From positions 1,804,268,967 to 1,804,332,966 of the forward strand of contig CM057450.1 in assembly GCA_016271365.2 (NCBI GenBank): 64,000 bases of DNA, given 5' to 3'. The position numbers and the translations under genes were made by a program. Positions 11,565 through 21,798 of this stretch are shown here, piece by piece. Each line of letters opens with the position of its first letter. Within the stretch, counting starts at the first letter, position 1. Below the pieces are notes generated by a model, which was not told the DNA's origin, ran no database searches, and was given only the letters and a program-made list of their open reading frames with translations. This DNA is from Neoceratodus forsteri (taxonomy: Eukaryota > Chordata > Ceratodontiformes > Ceratodontidae).

Positions 11565-11924
11565 TTTTCTCTCTACCTCATAGTCTAGGATGTTATTAAG
11601 TTGTTTTTTGAGGATTCTAACTCCTTGGTTCTCTTTTTGCTATGTTTTATTCTCTGGTCCTCCTCTAGTATGGCTATCTTAGACTCCAGCTGCAGCCTCC
11701 CTTCCTCCCTCTGTCTTTTTTTTTGCTCTGAAATTGCAATAATTTTCCCCCTTATTATCGCTTTCAAGGTATCCCATAATATTGCAGATGTTGTCTCTTG
11801 CACGTCATTGTCTTGTATAGCCTGAGTTATGGTTTTGGAAATCTCCTCCTGTGTCTTCTTATCTCTGAGAATTGATACATTGAGTCTCCAGAATGTCCTT
11901 TTTTGGGGGGCTAGGGAGTTTATT

Positions 11925-12623
11925 TTACAGAAGATGGGTTGAAAGAGAGAAATCCCCATGCCAGATTGTTTTTATAATACCCAAATGCTCCCTCTGCGTT
12001 ATCAGGTAATCCAGGCATGAGTATGAATCATGAGTTTGCGAATAAAAAGTGCGCCTATTGTCTGAGCCCCTCAGCTGCCTCCAAATATCTTCAAACCCCA
12101 GCTCCTGCATCAGCTTCAATACTTTCCTTCCTAACTTAGAGTTTCTAGTCTGAGCCTGCCCGATTCCCCCCCCCGTTATGTCCAGGTTAATGTCCCCCCC
12201 ACCGCAGATTAAGGTTCCCTCTGACCAGCTCGCCAGTTTCGACAGGAACTTCTGATATGTAGAAAAGTCTGAGGCTGGGGGGATGTATACTGAGGCAAGC
12301 ATTAGTTTTTGCCCTTCCATTTGCCCCTTGACAAGGACAAACCTCCCCTCCCGATCAACCACCCTATCTGTAATCTCAAATGGGGTTCCTTTTCTGATCA
12401 ATATTACCGTGCCCCTTCGCCTACCACCCCCGTAAGATGAGGCAACCACCTGGGCAAAACCCAGTTTCTCAAACTTTTTGTGCTCCACACTTGAGAGGTG
12501 AGTCTCCTGTAGGAATAGAATGTTTGCACCCTGTCTCTTTACAGATTGAAGTATCTTCACCCTCTTTATTGGATTAGTGAGACCATGCACATTATATGTG
12601 CACACCACCCAGGTCTGTGTCAT
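11925..12623 (-). pseudogene. L1-like ORF2 endonuclease domain
   Basis: The chosen start at 12,623 gives MTQTWVVCTYNVHGLTNP, the normal beginning of an L1-type APE endonuclease. Catalytic blocks follow: FLQETHL (Glu), a VYIPP segment, GGGDINLD (normally GDFN, altered), and SCLDYLIT. A stop and frame change near 11,925 separate it from the linker (11,959-11,585) and the RT. The endonuclease nicks the target to prime reverse transcription. Confidence 0.75.
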
Positions 12624-13607
12624 TTCATAAGCTTGGGGGGGGTTCCCTGGTTTCTGTATTCTTCTATTACTTCGGTCCTTCCCCAGGCAGTTGCCCCTCC
12701 TTCCTTCTGTATCCTTTACTCTCAGAGCAGCCACTCCAGCATCCACCCCACACCTTTGCCCTATAATATTACAATCTTTAAACATTGGTAACATATCAAC
12801 TATTACAACTTGAAAAACCATATCCAACTTCCAAGGTTGGGGGCTATCCTAATGAAGGTAGCCCCTATGTCTCCCTAGGATAGGGACTACGGGGGGGGGA
12901 GATATCTACCACTCCGTTTCTGGGGCACCCCCCCCCGAGCCACAGTGTCTGTGGGCTCCTTTGTGTTGTACCTAGAGGTTGTAGAGACAACACTTAGAAC
13001 ACTGAGCCAGGCCTGGCTAGTTAAGTGTTGTAGCATGTACTGAGAGGGTTTTCTGGGTTTATCCCTGCGGTCTTATCTTGTATCAGTACCCTCTTCCTTT
13101 AATCCAATTGCTTCTAAAGATGTTTGAGGCGCGTGATCTGCTCCCAGTCCACGCGTCTCATCCTTTTGCGAAGGGATGAGAGAGAAAAAAAAAAAAATTA
13201 TCCCCTTCAGACAATCAAGAGGGTAGGATCTTATTTTCCACCGGGTCTCTAGTGTAAGGTCATTATTTCCTCGGCCATCACAGGAAGATCCGATCTAATT
13301 TTAGGGCCAAACGAGTACTGCAATGTTCAAATTCGCTTTTTTGGCAAGTCATTAAACAGTCCCTCTCTTTTCTGGCATAAGACAGTAACCACTAAGGCTG
13401 ATGATGATGGAAGCTTCATTGCACGTCGCAGTCCTTTCATGGGGGGGGGTCGGTAAGCCTTGCTTTCTTCGAGAGGAGCTTTGGCACTGTGTTCATCAGC
13501 TCTGTGTGCGCCCCTCTTCTAGTTCCCCCTAACTTCCTGTCCAGCCCTTGTTGATTCAGGTGCTCCTTCGCCCCGAGATCTGGGTTCCTCCTTTCTTTTA
13601 TCACCAG
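12624..13607 (-). other. L1-like element leader region, no clear ORF1
   Basis: The interval between the target-site duplication and ORF2 has homopolymer runs and only short frames (for example 13,437-13,606, basic and Glu-rich). No coiled coil or RRM of L1 ORF1 is recognisable. The element is probably 5' truncated near the ORF1 end, or has an unusually short first ORF. Confidence 0.5.
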
Positions 13608-13838
13608 CCATGGGATCTTTAACATCCACCTGGACTACCACCAATCCAAGCAGATGGGACCTTGGTTTAACGTCTCATCTGAAAGACAGTACCTCAGAAG
13701 TGCAGCACCCCTCTCATGCTGCACTGCAGTGTCAGTACTGGGATATTAACCAAGTGCTAGATGTGGGAACTGAATCCACAGCCCTCTGATCTCCTGGCCT
13801 CAAAGGTGAGTGTGCTACCTACTGAGCCACTGACATGA
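13608..13838 (-). mobile_element. SINE, minus orientation, right piece with tRNA-like head
   Basis: Read on the minus strand, it starts CAGTGGCTCAGTAGGTAGCA, which fits a tRNA A box, and has GGATTCAGTTCCCAC as a degenerate B box. A body follows containing GATGAGACGTTAAACCAAGG and ending at GATCCCATGG. The homologous piece at 47,028-47,257 supports the boundaries. Internal Pol III promoter boxes imply a tRNA-derived SINE. Confidence 0.75.
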
Positions 13839-14060
13839 GCAGAATGACCAAGCAGATACACTGGCCAAACAAAGTGCCTTAGAAGGAGAAGTATGGGTAA
13901 TGCCTACATGCAGAGGCACTGCCAGTAGCTGCACAAAGGAGAAAACAAGCTGTCTCATTGAATTTGGCTGCAGTGCAAATGGGAGACCCAGAAATAAAAG
14001 AGGTATACAACCATCTCTTGCAGCAGAAAGAGGTGTCTGGTGATAACCCACTGAAGAGAC
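13839..14060 (+). pseudogene. RNase H, C-terminal end (provirus)
   Basis: The reading resumes from 8,183 with a segment ADTLAKQSAL near 13,853-13,882, equivalent to the final RNase H block. A spacer toward the integrase finger follows. Stops and shifts occur after about 14,000. It shows that the SINE with its nested L1 inserted inside the RNase H coding region. Confidence 0.55.
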
Positions 14061-14099
14061 ACCTCAATCACCTCTCTGTCTCCCCAGATCAAAAGCTGG

Positions 14100-14860
14100 T
14101 TTTGTAAAACCAGGGGAACACCCCACTGTGGGTGGTCCCTAAAGACCTTTAGTCAGAGTTCATTTATCAGGTACATGACACACGTACAGGTGGACATCAG
14201 AGTGTAGACAAGACCCTGCAGAGACTGAGAACAATAGGGTGGTGGCCTGGTCAAACAGTAGACATCCAATGTTACTTGGACAACTGCATCACCTGTACTC
14301 AAAACAACCCAAAACCTGGTTAGAAAAATGCCAGATTGTTTCCACAGAGATAATCTGGTCCTTGGACTGCAATCCAGATGGATTTCATTGGACCTTTGCT
14401 TACCACTAGCAGAAACAACAAGTATGCATTGATAATCAGTGACCTGTTTTCCAAATGGGTTGAGGTTTTCCCCGTAAGGCCAATACCACCAAGGCTAGTG
14501 TAAAAATTCTGGTGGAACAGGTATTCACCAGATGGGGCCTACCTCTCAAGATAGACTCTGACAAGGATATGAGCTTACTGGTCAGGTCATACAAGTTCTC
14601 AACATGTTAGGAGTAAGGTAGAAGTTCCACATAGCTTACCATCCTCAGTCCACTGGTGCTGAAGAAAGAACTAACAGCAGATAAAAGCAATGTTGTCAGT
14701 TTGTCAGTGAAAATGCAAAGAATTAGGATACTCTGTTGCCTTTACTCCTAATGGCAATCAGGGCTACCAAGGCAGCACAGTGCTCCCAGATCCAAATAAT
14801 CATTTCCCTGCAACAAGCCATTTTTCCTGTATTTTCTCTATAGAGGCAGAATCAAATCCC
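14100..14860 (+). pseudogene. Retroviral-type integrase remnant
   Basis: The HHCC zinc finger is recognisable from GGHQSVDKTLQRLR and CYLDNCITC (about 14,190-14,300). A catalytic-core stretch reading QMDFIGPLLTTSRNKYALII (about 14,373-14,435) follows, then a decayed second Asp region and AYHPQSTGAEERTN (~14,635-14,680). Stops and frameshifts are frequent. Integrase joins the DNA copy to the chromosome. No env is found after it. Confidence 0.7.
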
Positions 14861-14999
14861 TGTATATATCAATGTAGAATTTTCCGTAAGCCACTGGTTC
14901 CTTATTTATGACTTTATTCTTTATTTAATATGTCAGCAGCCTTTTATCAGGAAAAAAAACTCTGATTTGCTGTTAGGTATTAATATTATATGTCAAGAT

Positions 15000-15556
15000 G
15001 GCCTTAGAGGGGAATGGCTTGCGCTGACATGATGGCAGTCAGGGTTTAGCTTGGCTGTCTGGGCATCATCATTTAAAGTGACTAAATCTGCAGACAGAAC
15101 CTTGGAAAACACTCCAAAAATTGATCGTGTGCACACCTACATGGATGGCAACCTCAAAACCTATAAATTGGCAGCTAAATCTGCCGTTTGAAGTCCTGGA
15201 CAGCCAAGGTGAGCAACGAGTGGGACCGGAGCCTCACACACACCAACAGGCCCAAGCAGCAGTGGAGGAAGACAGTAGCATGGCCGCTCTGGAATGATCG
15301 CTCACAGGAGTCCCCAGACCACTAGCAACAATGCAAACAGAGATGTGGTCCGGACTTACAAATATCACAGCCCAAATGGTCCATATCCAGTCCATTGTAA
15401 CCAGACTAATGGAGACCATGGCATCACACAAGGCAAGCATTATGGAGCTCCAGCAGCGGAGTCAGTGACCTAGAAGATACAGTCCACACAGTCTCTAGAG
15501 AGCGTAATTACTTGAAGGAGACTGTCACCGAGCTGAATGAGTGGATGGTCGAACAG
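15000..15556 (+). pseudogene. L1-type LINE ORF1, N-terminal part
   Basis: A decayed frame has a basic N-terminus and a long helical segment (TAQMVHIQSIVTRLMETMAS, about 15,366-15,425) that fits the coiled coil of L1 ORF1p. It runs to VEQ at 15,556, where a DIRS element is inserted. The gene continues at 21,243. L1 ORF1p forms trimers that coat LINE RNA. Internal stops mark an old copy. The 5' limit is uncertain. Confidence 0.6.
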
Positions 15557-15602
15557 GAAGAAAAAAATTACTCACCTTAGTAATGTTGTTTCTTCTAATG
15601 GA

Positions 15603-15751
15603 GTCTTGCTGTATTCTGACAATTGCAGTGAGGTCCAACCTTCGAACTGCCCCGGAGATGAAAGAGTTAACTTTCCACGCCAGGCATGGAACGCTGAGCT
15701 CGAGCTCAGTTGAGACTCTGTCTGTTGCTGTTTGAACTCAAACCGTCAGAT
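15603..15751 (+). repeat. DIRS copy 1 inverted terminal repeat, left
   Basis: It pairs with 21,082-21,230 as a near-perfect inverted repeat. It starts GTCTTGCTGTATTCTGACAA and ends AAACCGTCAGAT. Outside it, 15,560-15,602 is the unique extension of this end. Confidence 0.85.
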
Positions 15752-16015
15752 CTTTACAAGCTAAACTCACTGAGTGTCCTGTGTGGAAGCTGTAAACCTA
15801 CACTAGCCAACTGGCTACTAAATATAATAAACAGATTTTTTTGTCCCAAAACAAAGACTCAAGTCAGGAAACCCAAAAAATGAAATAAACATAACATCCA
15901 CTCACACAAAGAAAAGAGGGTGATAATAAAAAGGTGGGGCACCTCCTGAGTGCCAACAATGCTACTGCCCACCCACATCCCAAAAACAAAGGTTCTGAGA
16001 GGGAAAGGCGGGGAG

Positions 16016-16116
16016 GTCAGAATACAGCAAGACTCCATTAGAAAAAACAACATTACTAAGGTGAGTAATTTTTTCTTCAAACAACATGAAGTCTTGCTGT
16101 ATTCTGACAATTGCAG
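16016..16116. repeat. DIRS copy 1 internal complementary region
   Basis: The first half matches the reverse complement of the element's left extension, and the second half that of its right extension, joined at TTTTTTCTTCAAAC. In DIRS elements this region templates completion of the ends and formation of the circle. It lies just after the recombinase gene in element orientation. Confidence 0.85.
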
Positions 16117-16205
16117 ACTACCAAGCAGTACCTCCATGGAGGAGGGACAGAACCTACTTAGGAAATAGGCTGTGAAGCACTGCTGTGCCAAACCGAGCAT
16201 CATTC

Positions 16206-17137
16206 CTAGCCTCGATATCCAGAGAGTAATGCTTGGTAAAAGTGTGAATTGTTTTCCAGGTAGCTGCTTGACATATCTCTAAGATAGGAATATCCCTGGC
16301 AGCAGCCAGGGAAGCAGCTGTATCTCTGGTAGAGTGGAATCCTACCTAGTTTTTCATAGCAAAATTGAATGCAAGAGACAATCCACCTGGTAATGGATCT
16401 TTTAGTGGCAGGTTTTCCCTTACCAACCTCACCATAAGTGAGGAACAGTTGGAGGGAGTCAAACCTATGACCCTTGGTATGCTCTATGTAGTAGCTAAGG
16501 GCTCTTTTCACATCCAAACTGTGCAGCCTCCTCTCACCAGAGGAGGAATGGTCAGTGAAGAACACAGGAAGAGACATAGATTGGTTAAGGTGGAAGTCTG
16601 AAACCACCTTAGGTAAAAACTTCCTGTTAGTTCTGAGGACCACCATATCTCTATGGAAAGAGATAAAATCAGGCTCCACTGACAGGGCTTGTAACTCGCT
16701 TATGCGCCTGGCAGAAGTGATGGCCACCAAGAAACAGTTTTCCAAGTCAAGTACTTAAGCTCTGCTGAGGACAAAGGCTCAAAAGGGGGTTGCATAAGCT
16801 GAGCAATGCAAACATTAAGGTCCCAAGCAGGGGCAGGGTCCCTGAATGGCGGATTGGTATGAAGCAATCCCTTGAAAAACTTGGAGAATACAGGGTGAGC
16901 TGAAAGGGAAGAGGGCTTACCTGCTGAAAGAAAAGCAGAGACAGCTGCCAGATGCACTTTTAGTGTAGCTGGTCTGAGTCTCAAGCTATTCAGATGAACC
17001 ATATAGTCAAGGACTGTGGGCAGGCCAGCAGACTCTGGGGAAATATGCTTCCCAGAGCACCATATGGAGAATCTTTTCCATTTGGAATTATAAGTGGTTC
17101 TGGTGGAAGGCTTCCTAGAAGCCCTTAGGATATCCAT
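16206..17137 (-). pseudogene. DIRS copy 1 tyrosine recombinase, broken
   Basis: The N-terminal core-binding part lies at 17,137-16,700 (MDILRASRKPSTRTTYNSKW) and the catalytic part at 16,745-16,206. The first catalytic Arg block (TSARRISELQAL) is present. Compared with copy 2, a short deletion near 16,340 removes the HxxR block and shifts the frame, so the terminal Tyr region (TFTKHY in copy 2) is read only out of frame. The enzyme would insert circular DNA. Here it is inactive. Confidence 0.85.
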
Positions 17138-17170
17138 AACACATTGAGAGAGGTGTAAATCAGCAAACCT

Positions 17171-17761
17171 CTAACTCTTCAAGAGCCAGGCCTTGAGATT
17201 GAGAGATTTGAGATTCGGATACCAAACCCTCCCCTGAGCACAGGTTAACAGGTTGTAATTCCTGGGAAGAAACAGGGGAAGGTGGACTGCTAAGGACAAC
17301 AGGAGAGGGTACCAGGGCTGTCTGGCCCAGTCTGGAGCAATCAGAATCACCTTGCAGGGTTTAGACCTGATTTTGACTAGCACCTTGAACAGGAGAGGGA
17401 AGGGGAGGAAAGCATAGAGGAACTTCCCTTCCCAATTGAGAACCAGGGCATCCAGGGGGACTGAGCCCAACACTTGGAGCCTGCAGCAAAAGAGGGGAAG
17501 TTGGTGATTGGGGCTGAAAAAAGATCTATCTGTGGGGTGCCCCATCTGGAAAAGATCACCTCCAAAACCAGGGGGATCCAGTGACCATTCGTGATGGCCG
17601 TGTGATATCCTGCTGAGGGCATCTGCCAAGACATTGTCCTTGTCTGGGAGGTGTACTGCTGTAAGGGAGGTGTTCAGGGAATAGGCCAGAGACCACAACT
17701 TCATTGCCTCTGTGCACAAGGCCGTAGACCGAGTGCCCCCCTGCTTGTTGATATACCACAT
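17171..17761 (-). pseudogene. DIRS copy 1 RNase H end and post-RNase H domain
   Basis: It opens with MWYINKQGGTRS and includes DNVLADALSR, the terminal RNase H block. A region follows with a WEGKFLYAF segment and then VILIAPDWARQPWYPLLLSL, conserved in DIRS polymerases at the place where a Dam-like methyltransferase-related domain is described. Catalytic methyltransferase motifs were not confirmed. A stop at ~17,785 separates it from the earlier RNase H blocks. Confidence 0.7.
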
Positions 17762-17785
17762 TGTGGTGGTATTGTCTGTCCTGAA

Positions 17786-18300
17786 CTAAACTACTTTGTT
17801 CTGAACAGACTTGGAAAAAGCTTGAAGTACTAGACAAACTGCTCTGAGTTCTAAAAGATTGATGTGAAGCAGAGATTTCTGAGGAGACCACAACCCCTGG
17901 GTGGTCAGGTTTCCCAAGTGGGCCCCCCACCCCAAGAGGGAGGCATCTGTAGTAAGGATTAAAGAGTGAGACTGGGTGACAAAAGGAACTCCCTGTCTTA
18001 GATTGTTCTGATCCTGCCACCACTGCAAAGCCTGGATCAGGATTCGAGTCACTGGGATCAGTTTGGTCAGAGGGTCCTTTTTCTGAGACCAAAAGGCTCT
18101 CAAATGGAACTGAATGTCCCTCATCTGAAATTTTGCTCCCTGCACCACTGCTGTAGAAGCAGCCATGTGCCCCAGGAGCTGCAGAAAATGCCTTGCTGGT
18201 CGAGACACCTGTAGGGCGAATGAAGAGGCCAGTGTGATAAGGGTCCTCGCCCTGTCCAGGGGAAGGAAGGCTCTTGCCTTTTCTGTATCTAGCTCCGCGT
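17786..18300 (-). pseudogene. DIRS copy 1 RNase H domain, N-terminal blocks
   Basis: The frame reads AELDTEKARAFLPLDRARTL, an RT connection segment, and then LILTTDASLLGWGAHLG with the first catalytic Asp and the ELRAV block with Glu. It is joined by a frameshift near 18,300 to the RT frame upstream. The same frame continues upstream to 19,015 without stops, but there it overlaps the RT in another register (see findings). Confidence 0.75.
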
Positions 18301-18315
18301 CATGAAGGTGAGGAG

Positions 18316-18924
18316 CTAAACAGGCTCTAGGACTGACTTTGAAAGATTCAGAAGGAAACCTAGAGAAGTGAGCAGTTGCTGAGTTATCTGCAGGTGTGAC
18401 TTGACTTGGTCTGGGGACTGGCCTACTATGAGCCAGTCGTCCAGGTACGGGAAGATGGAAATCCTTTTCCTTCTTAGGAAAGCAACTACTACTGCCAGGC
18501 ATTTTGTGAACACCCTTGGAGCAGAGGTTAGGCCGAAGGGCATTGCTCTGAATTGGTAATGGCCTGAGGGCAGCTCGAACCTGAGGTATTTTTGATGGGA
18601 GCTTCTGATGAGAATATGGAAATAGGCATCCTTGAGGTCCAGGGAGACTAGCCAGTCCCCTGGCCTTAGAAAGGGTAGAATTATTCCCAGAGTCACCATT
18701 TTGAACTTTGGCTTTAAAAGGTGCTTGTTTAAATATCTGAGATCCAGGATGGGCCGCCATTCTCCTGTCTTTTTGGGGGTGAGGAAGTACCTGGAGTACA
18801 ATCCTTTCCTTTTGTGTAGGGGTGGAACCCTTTCTACAGCTCTGAGAGCCAAGAGGGAAGAGACCTCTGCCTCTAGGGCAAGTGCCTCTGAAGGATTTGC
18901 AGGTGGAAAGGATCTGGTTCTCAT
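18316..18924 (-). pseudogene. DIRS copy 1 reverse transcriptase
   Basis: The 202-residue frame holds the RT blocks: YSRYFLTPKKTGEWRPILDL, SLDLKDAYFHI with the first catalytic Asp, FRAMPFGLTSAPRVFTK, and the YLDD box encoded at 18,436-18,447. Catalytic residues are intact. A stop after SVLEPV and a frame change end it. It lies downstream of the gag-like gene, as in other DIRS elements. Confidence 0.85.
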
Positions 18925-19068
18925 CTTTGGAAATTTTTGGAAGCTGAGAACCAGTCCCTGGCTTACTACTTCCAGGACCCATTTGTCTGATGTAAAGACC
19001 TCCAGTCCAGGACAAAGTAAGCCAGCCTGCCCCCTACAGGTGGTGGAGAATCGGCCCTGGCAAACCCA

Positions 19069-20683
19069 TCACAGTGCCTGTTTGGCAGGGGGTTTAGGCT
19101 GAGGGGTGGAAGCAGAACTGCTTGTACCCCTTCTGCCTCTCCCTCTAAAGAACCCCCTCTGAGCATAAGCAGAAAAGAAGGCCTGGGCTTGGTAGAAAGG
19201 CCTATGAAAAGGCCTGCCCCTGCCCCTGGGATGCTGCCTCTGAGGAGTGGCTTGCCTTTCCTTGGCCTGAGCACTCCTATAGGTGGTCCTGTATTCATCC
19301 ATTTTTCATGTAATTCTCTGTTTGCTCCCAAACAGAGAATTACCCACAACAGGAAAATCCATGGCCTTAGTCTGGGTATCCTGAGACAGGCTAGTACATC
19401 TGAGCCAAGCCATCCTCATGAAGGCCACAGATGTAGCCATGACTCTAGATGAAACATCATTGGAGTCCACTGCAGCATGGAATTGCACCTTGGATGCCTC
19501 AATACCATCAGCAGCCACCTGCTCCAGCTCCTTGGCAAGCTGGCCAGGGATCTGTTTAGCTAAAGCCATGACAGTGTCCCATCTATATTTCTGATATCTA
19601 GCTGTATAGGCCATATAATTGGCCTGCCTGATTCCTAAGGAAGCTGCCATGTACTGTTTCTTTGCCATGGCATCAGTCCTCCTGGGGTCCTTATCTGGGG
19701 GGGGTGTGAAGCCAAGGGTATTTTAGCCTTATCACAGGCTGCAGCCTGCACTACCTCAACATGGCTGCATTACTGCGTAAGGAACCCCATATCTGAGCCT
19801 GACAGAGTATACCTCTTGTCCATTTTTTTATCCACAGGAGGTATAGAATTAGGAGTCTTTAAAATCTTCATTGTCTGTTTCCCAAAAGACTTCTGTAGGG
19901 GAATAGACAGCCTCCTGGACTCTGGGATATCCATCATTTCCACATAGTCAGGCTCCTCCTGGTCATCCACAGCTTCTTCCATAGGAAGCTGAAGGGTTTC
20001 AGCCACTTTCTTGTAAAACATGAAATGGGAGGGGGACTCAGAAAGCCTAGGAGGAGACACTCCTGAAGGTCTGTCTGGGGAGATGTCCGGGTCAATGGGC
20101 ACATCCAGACTTTCATAATCACATTCACTTTCCTCATACTCTCCTTTCTCCTCCTCTGGTTAATAAAATTCCTCCAAATCATAATCCGGAACCGGTGGAA
20201 CCGGCCGAACTGAGCGCCTTCCTGATGGTGCCGGTTCGGTCGGAACCGGGGATAGCGACTGAACAATTTTTATCGCTTTGGCTATTTCATCAGCAGTTGG
20301 AGAAGAAACTTTTGGATCCATACTGGCTGACTTATCCCTTCTTGTTCTCTTAACCAGAACCGACTCCTCGGAACGGTTCTCCTTTTGCCCGAAGAAGTTT
20401 CGCCCTGGTCAGAGGGCACTCCTTCTGGTTCGGTTTGAACCAAACCAGGCTGGCCATCCAGGTCAGCGGACTTTTTGGCCTCCCTTTCCCTGAGCCTACC
20501 AACTCTCTTTTCTAGGGTAGCTGCAGGAAAATTTTTACAAATCTGGCAGTCTGAATCGAGGTTGTCAAACCCCAGACAATAAACACAGGTGGTGTGGGGG
20601 TCAGCCTTAGCAAAGACTTCCCCACACACACTACAGTGTTGAAACCCAGTGGGCCCGGTTTTTCTTTTCGATTTCTCAGACAT
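19069..20683 (-). pseudogene. DIRS copy 1 gag-like ORF1
   Basis: The start at 20,683 is favoured because both copies share the next residues MSEK. An N-terminal cysteine cluster (CSVCGEVF, CVYCLGF, CQICKNF) could bind metal. The middle part (20,102-19,306) contains RFYKK-like, DIPESRRLSIPL and MAKKQYMAASLG segments shared with copy 2. The C-terminus (19,302-19,069) is RG-rich (RGRGRPFHRPF, GFFRGRGRRG), which suggests RNA binding. Frame breaks lie near 20,282, 20,160, 19,770 and 19,306. Confidence 0.75.
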
Positions 20684-21081
20684 GGCCAGTACTAACAAAA
20701 CTTACCTTTTTAATGGCAATCCGCCAGACAAGACAATCTTATCGGTTCCTGACCGTGTTACGGGTCGTGGAAAAAAACGTAATAAAATCCGTTTTTTTAG
20801 AACCGATAAGAACCAGTAACCACACTCTAAAAGTAGAAGTAAAGATTTTTAAACAACCTGATCGGTTCAAACCGAACCGATGAAACGTTTACAAGTTCCA
20901 CACAGAATAGAAAAACAATATAAACCTATCTAGTACTCACGAATACCACAGACAGAGACTGAACTGATAGGTTGCGATTTAAATTCGGTTGAAAACCGAG
21001 AAAAACGGTACTTTAACCGACAAATTGAACCGAGCAAAGGAGAAATCTCCGGAGCGACTGTTCAGTGAGGCGGAGTAAAGA
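20684..21081 (-). promoter_or_regulatory. DIRS copy 1 leader rich in CGGTT/AACCG motifs
   Basis: The untranslated region between the inverted terminal repeat and ORF1 holds many AACCG/CGGTT pentamers. Some are arranged as palindromes, such as TCGGTTCAAACCGAACCGAT near 20,861. The same pattern occurs in copy 2 (32,100-32,440). Function is unknown. It may be a promoter, packaging or recombinase-binding region. Confidence 0.45.
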
Positions 21082-21230
21082 ATCTGACGGTTTGAGTTCA
21101 AACAGCAACAGACAGAGTCTCAACCGAGCTCGAGCTCAGCATTCCATGCCTGGCCTGGAAAGTTAACTCTTTCATCTCCGGGGCAGTTCGAAGGTTGGAC
21201 CTCACTGCAATTGTCAGAATACAGCAAGAC
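21082..21230 (-). repeat. DIRS copy 1 inverted terminal repeat, right
   Basis: This is the reverse complement of 15,603-15,751. Only 12 bp of extension (ATGTTGTTT region) separate it from the flanking GAA at 21,243. Confidence 0.85.
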
Positions 21231-21242
21231 TTCATGTTGTTT

Positions 21243-21600
21243 GAAAACCGCTCTAGGAAATCTAATTTGCATATAGTGGGCCTGCCAGAAGGAGTCACAG
21301 GAAAGACACCGTCCGTAGGCATTCACGCATGACTAGTGAAAAATCTTGGTCTGCACCTTGAAGTGGAGAAATTTGAAATCGAGAAAGCACACAGAGTGGG
21401 CACTCCCACTGAAATCTGGGGATAGTCCCAGGCACTGCTTAATAAAGTACCTCTGCTTTACAGACAAGGAAACAGTTTTGGCCACAGCAAAACAGCAAGA
21501 GACTATCCAGAGTGACAATGCATGAATCTCTATATACCAGGACTATAGCCGTGACTTGCAGCTTTGCAGAAAGTGGCCTTAGAATGATTTGGATTTACAT
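21243..21600 (+). pseudogene. L1-type LINE ORF1, RRM-containing part
   Basis: This continues the gene interrupted at 15,556. The segment ENRSRKSNLHIVGLPEGVTG is the conserved entry to the RRM of L1 ORF1p (Transposase_22 family). EKFEIEKAHRVG follows. Later sequence decays with stops. The fragment ends where a SINE begins at 21,627. No ORF2 of this copy is present. Confidence 0.75.
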
Positions 21601-21626
21601 TGTATCCATAAGGCATAACGGGGGAA

Positions 21627-21763
21627 TTTATTTATTTATTTATTGAATTATGTTGGGGGGGATACAGATGCTAGCCAACTGAAATTGAACCAGATTAAGC
21701 TGTTGGTGGTATTTTTAGTGAATGGTGGAAATGTGGCCAGGATACCGGGGGAATTCCCCTTCT
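21627..21763 (-). mobile_element. SINE, minus orientation, left piece (target of Tx1-like copies)
   Basis: Starts with a reversed (AATA)n tail, lacks the central TGACTGGGTAAGTGCAC block by deletion, then matches the 8.2-kb SINE through GGCCAGGATACCGGGG and AATTCCCCT. Its partner piece lies at 47,028-47,257. Two Tx1-like LINEs lie between them. Confidence 0.75.
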
Positions 21764-21798
21764 CTGACTGTAGGGGGATCCTCTGGTCATCTTGTTCC

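Larger units (their letters stand above)
8406..13607 (-). mobile_element. L1-like LINE, minus strand, inserted in a SINE
   Basis: The element has an A-rich tail (T run at 8,402-8,413 on the plus strand), ORF2 from about 12,623 down to 8,954, and ~0.98 kb of leader without a recognisable full ORF1. It is flanked by a 13-bp target-site duplication, CCATGGGATCTTT. ORF2 is broken by frameshifts and stops, so it is a dead copy. It differs in sequence from the second minus-strand L1 at 38.4-45.1 kb, so the two represent different subfamilies. Confidence 0.85.
3288..14860 (+). mobile_element. Decayed endogenous retrovirus-like element (gag-pro-pol), interrupted by three later insertions
   Basis: The domain order is gag (3.29-5.5 kb), aspartic protease (5.8-6.2 kb), RT with a YVDD box (6.6-7.35 kb), RNase H (7.8-8.18 and 13.84-14.06 kb) and integrase with an HHCC finger and catalytic-core remnants (14.1-14.85 kb). 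A CR1 3' end, a SINE tail, and a SINE carrying an L1 break it up. Stops and frameshifts lie in every gene. No env or 3' LTR is seen before the L1 ORF1 fragment at about 15 kb. Pol order with integrase after RNase H fits retroviruses and Ty3/Gypsy. The RT style looks retroviral, but the genus was not resolved. Confidence 0.7.
15557..21245 (-). mobile_element. DIRS-like tyrosine-recombinase retrotransposon, copy 1, minus strand
   Basis: Features: 149-bp inverted terminal repeats (15,603-15,751 and 21,082-21,230); non-identical terminal extensions; an internal complementary region (16,016-16,116) matching both extensions joined; and gag-like, RT-RNase H and tyrosine recombinase genes. Both ends abut the trinucleotide GAA (15,557-15,559 and 21,243-21,245). 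Removing the insert with one GAA leaves the flanking LINE ORF1 in frame (VEQ-ENRSRKSN). This is the textbook DIRS structure: circular intermediate, recombinase integration, no usual target duplication. Coding frames carry several breaks. Confidence 0.9.

Noticed and set aside
12546..12791. Plus-strand frames opposite L1 ORF2
   Set aside because: Shadows of the minus-strand endonuclease coding region, with no motif of their own.
17651..17833. Plus-strand frames across DIRS copy 1 (for example 17,651-17,833 and 18,632-19,102)
   Set aside because: They lie opposite the RT-RNase H gene, which explains the lack of stops.
15557..21245. Interpretation of the DIRS copies as LTR retroviruses
   Set aside because: Terminal repeats are inverted, there is no DDE integrase or aspartic protease, and a tyrosine recombinase is present.
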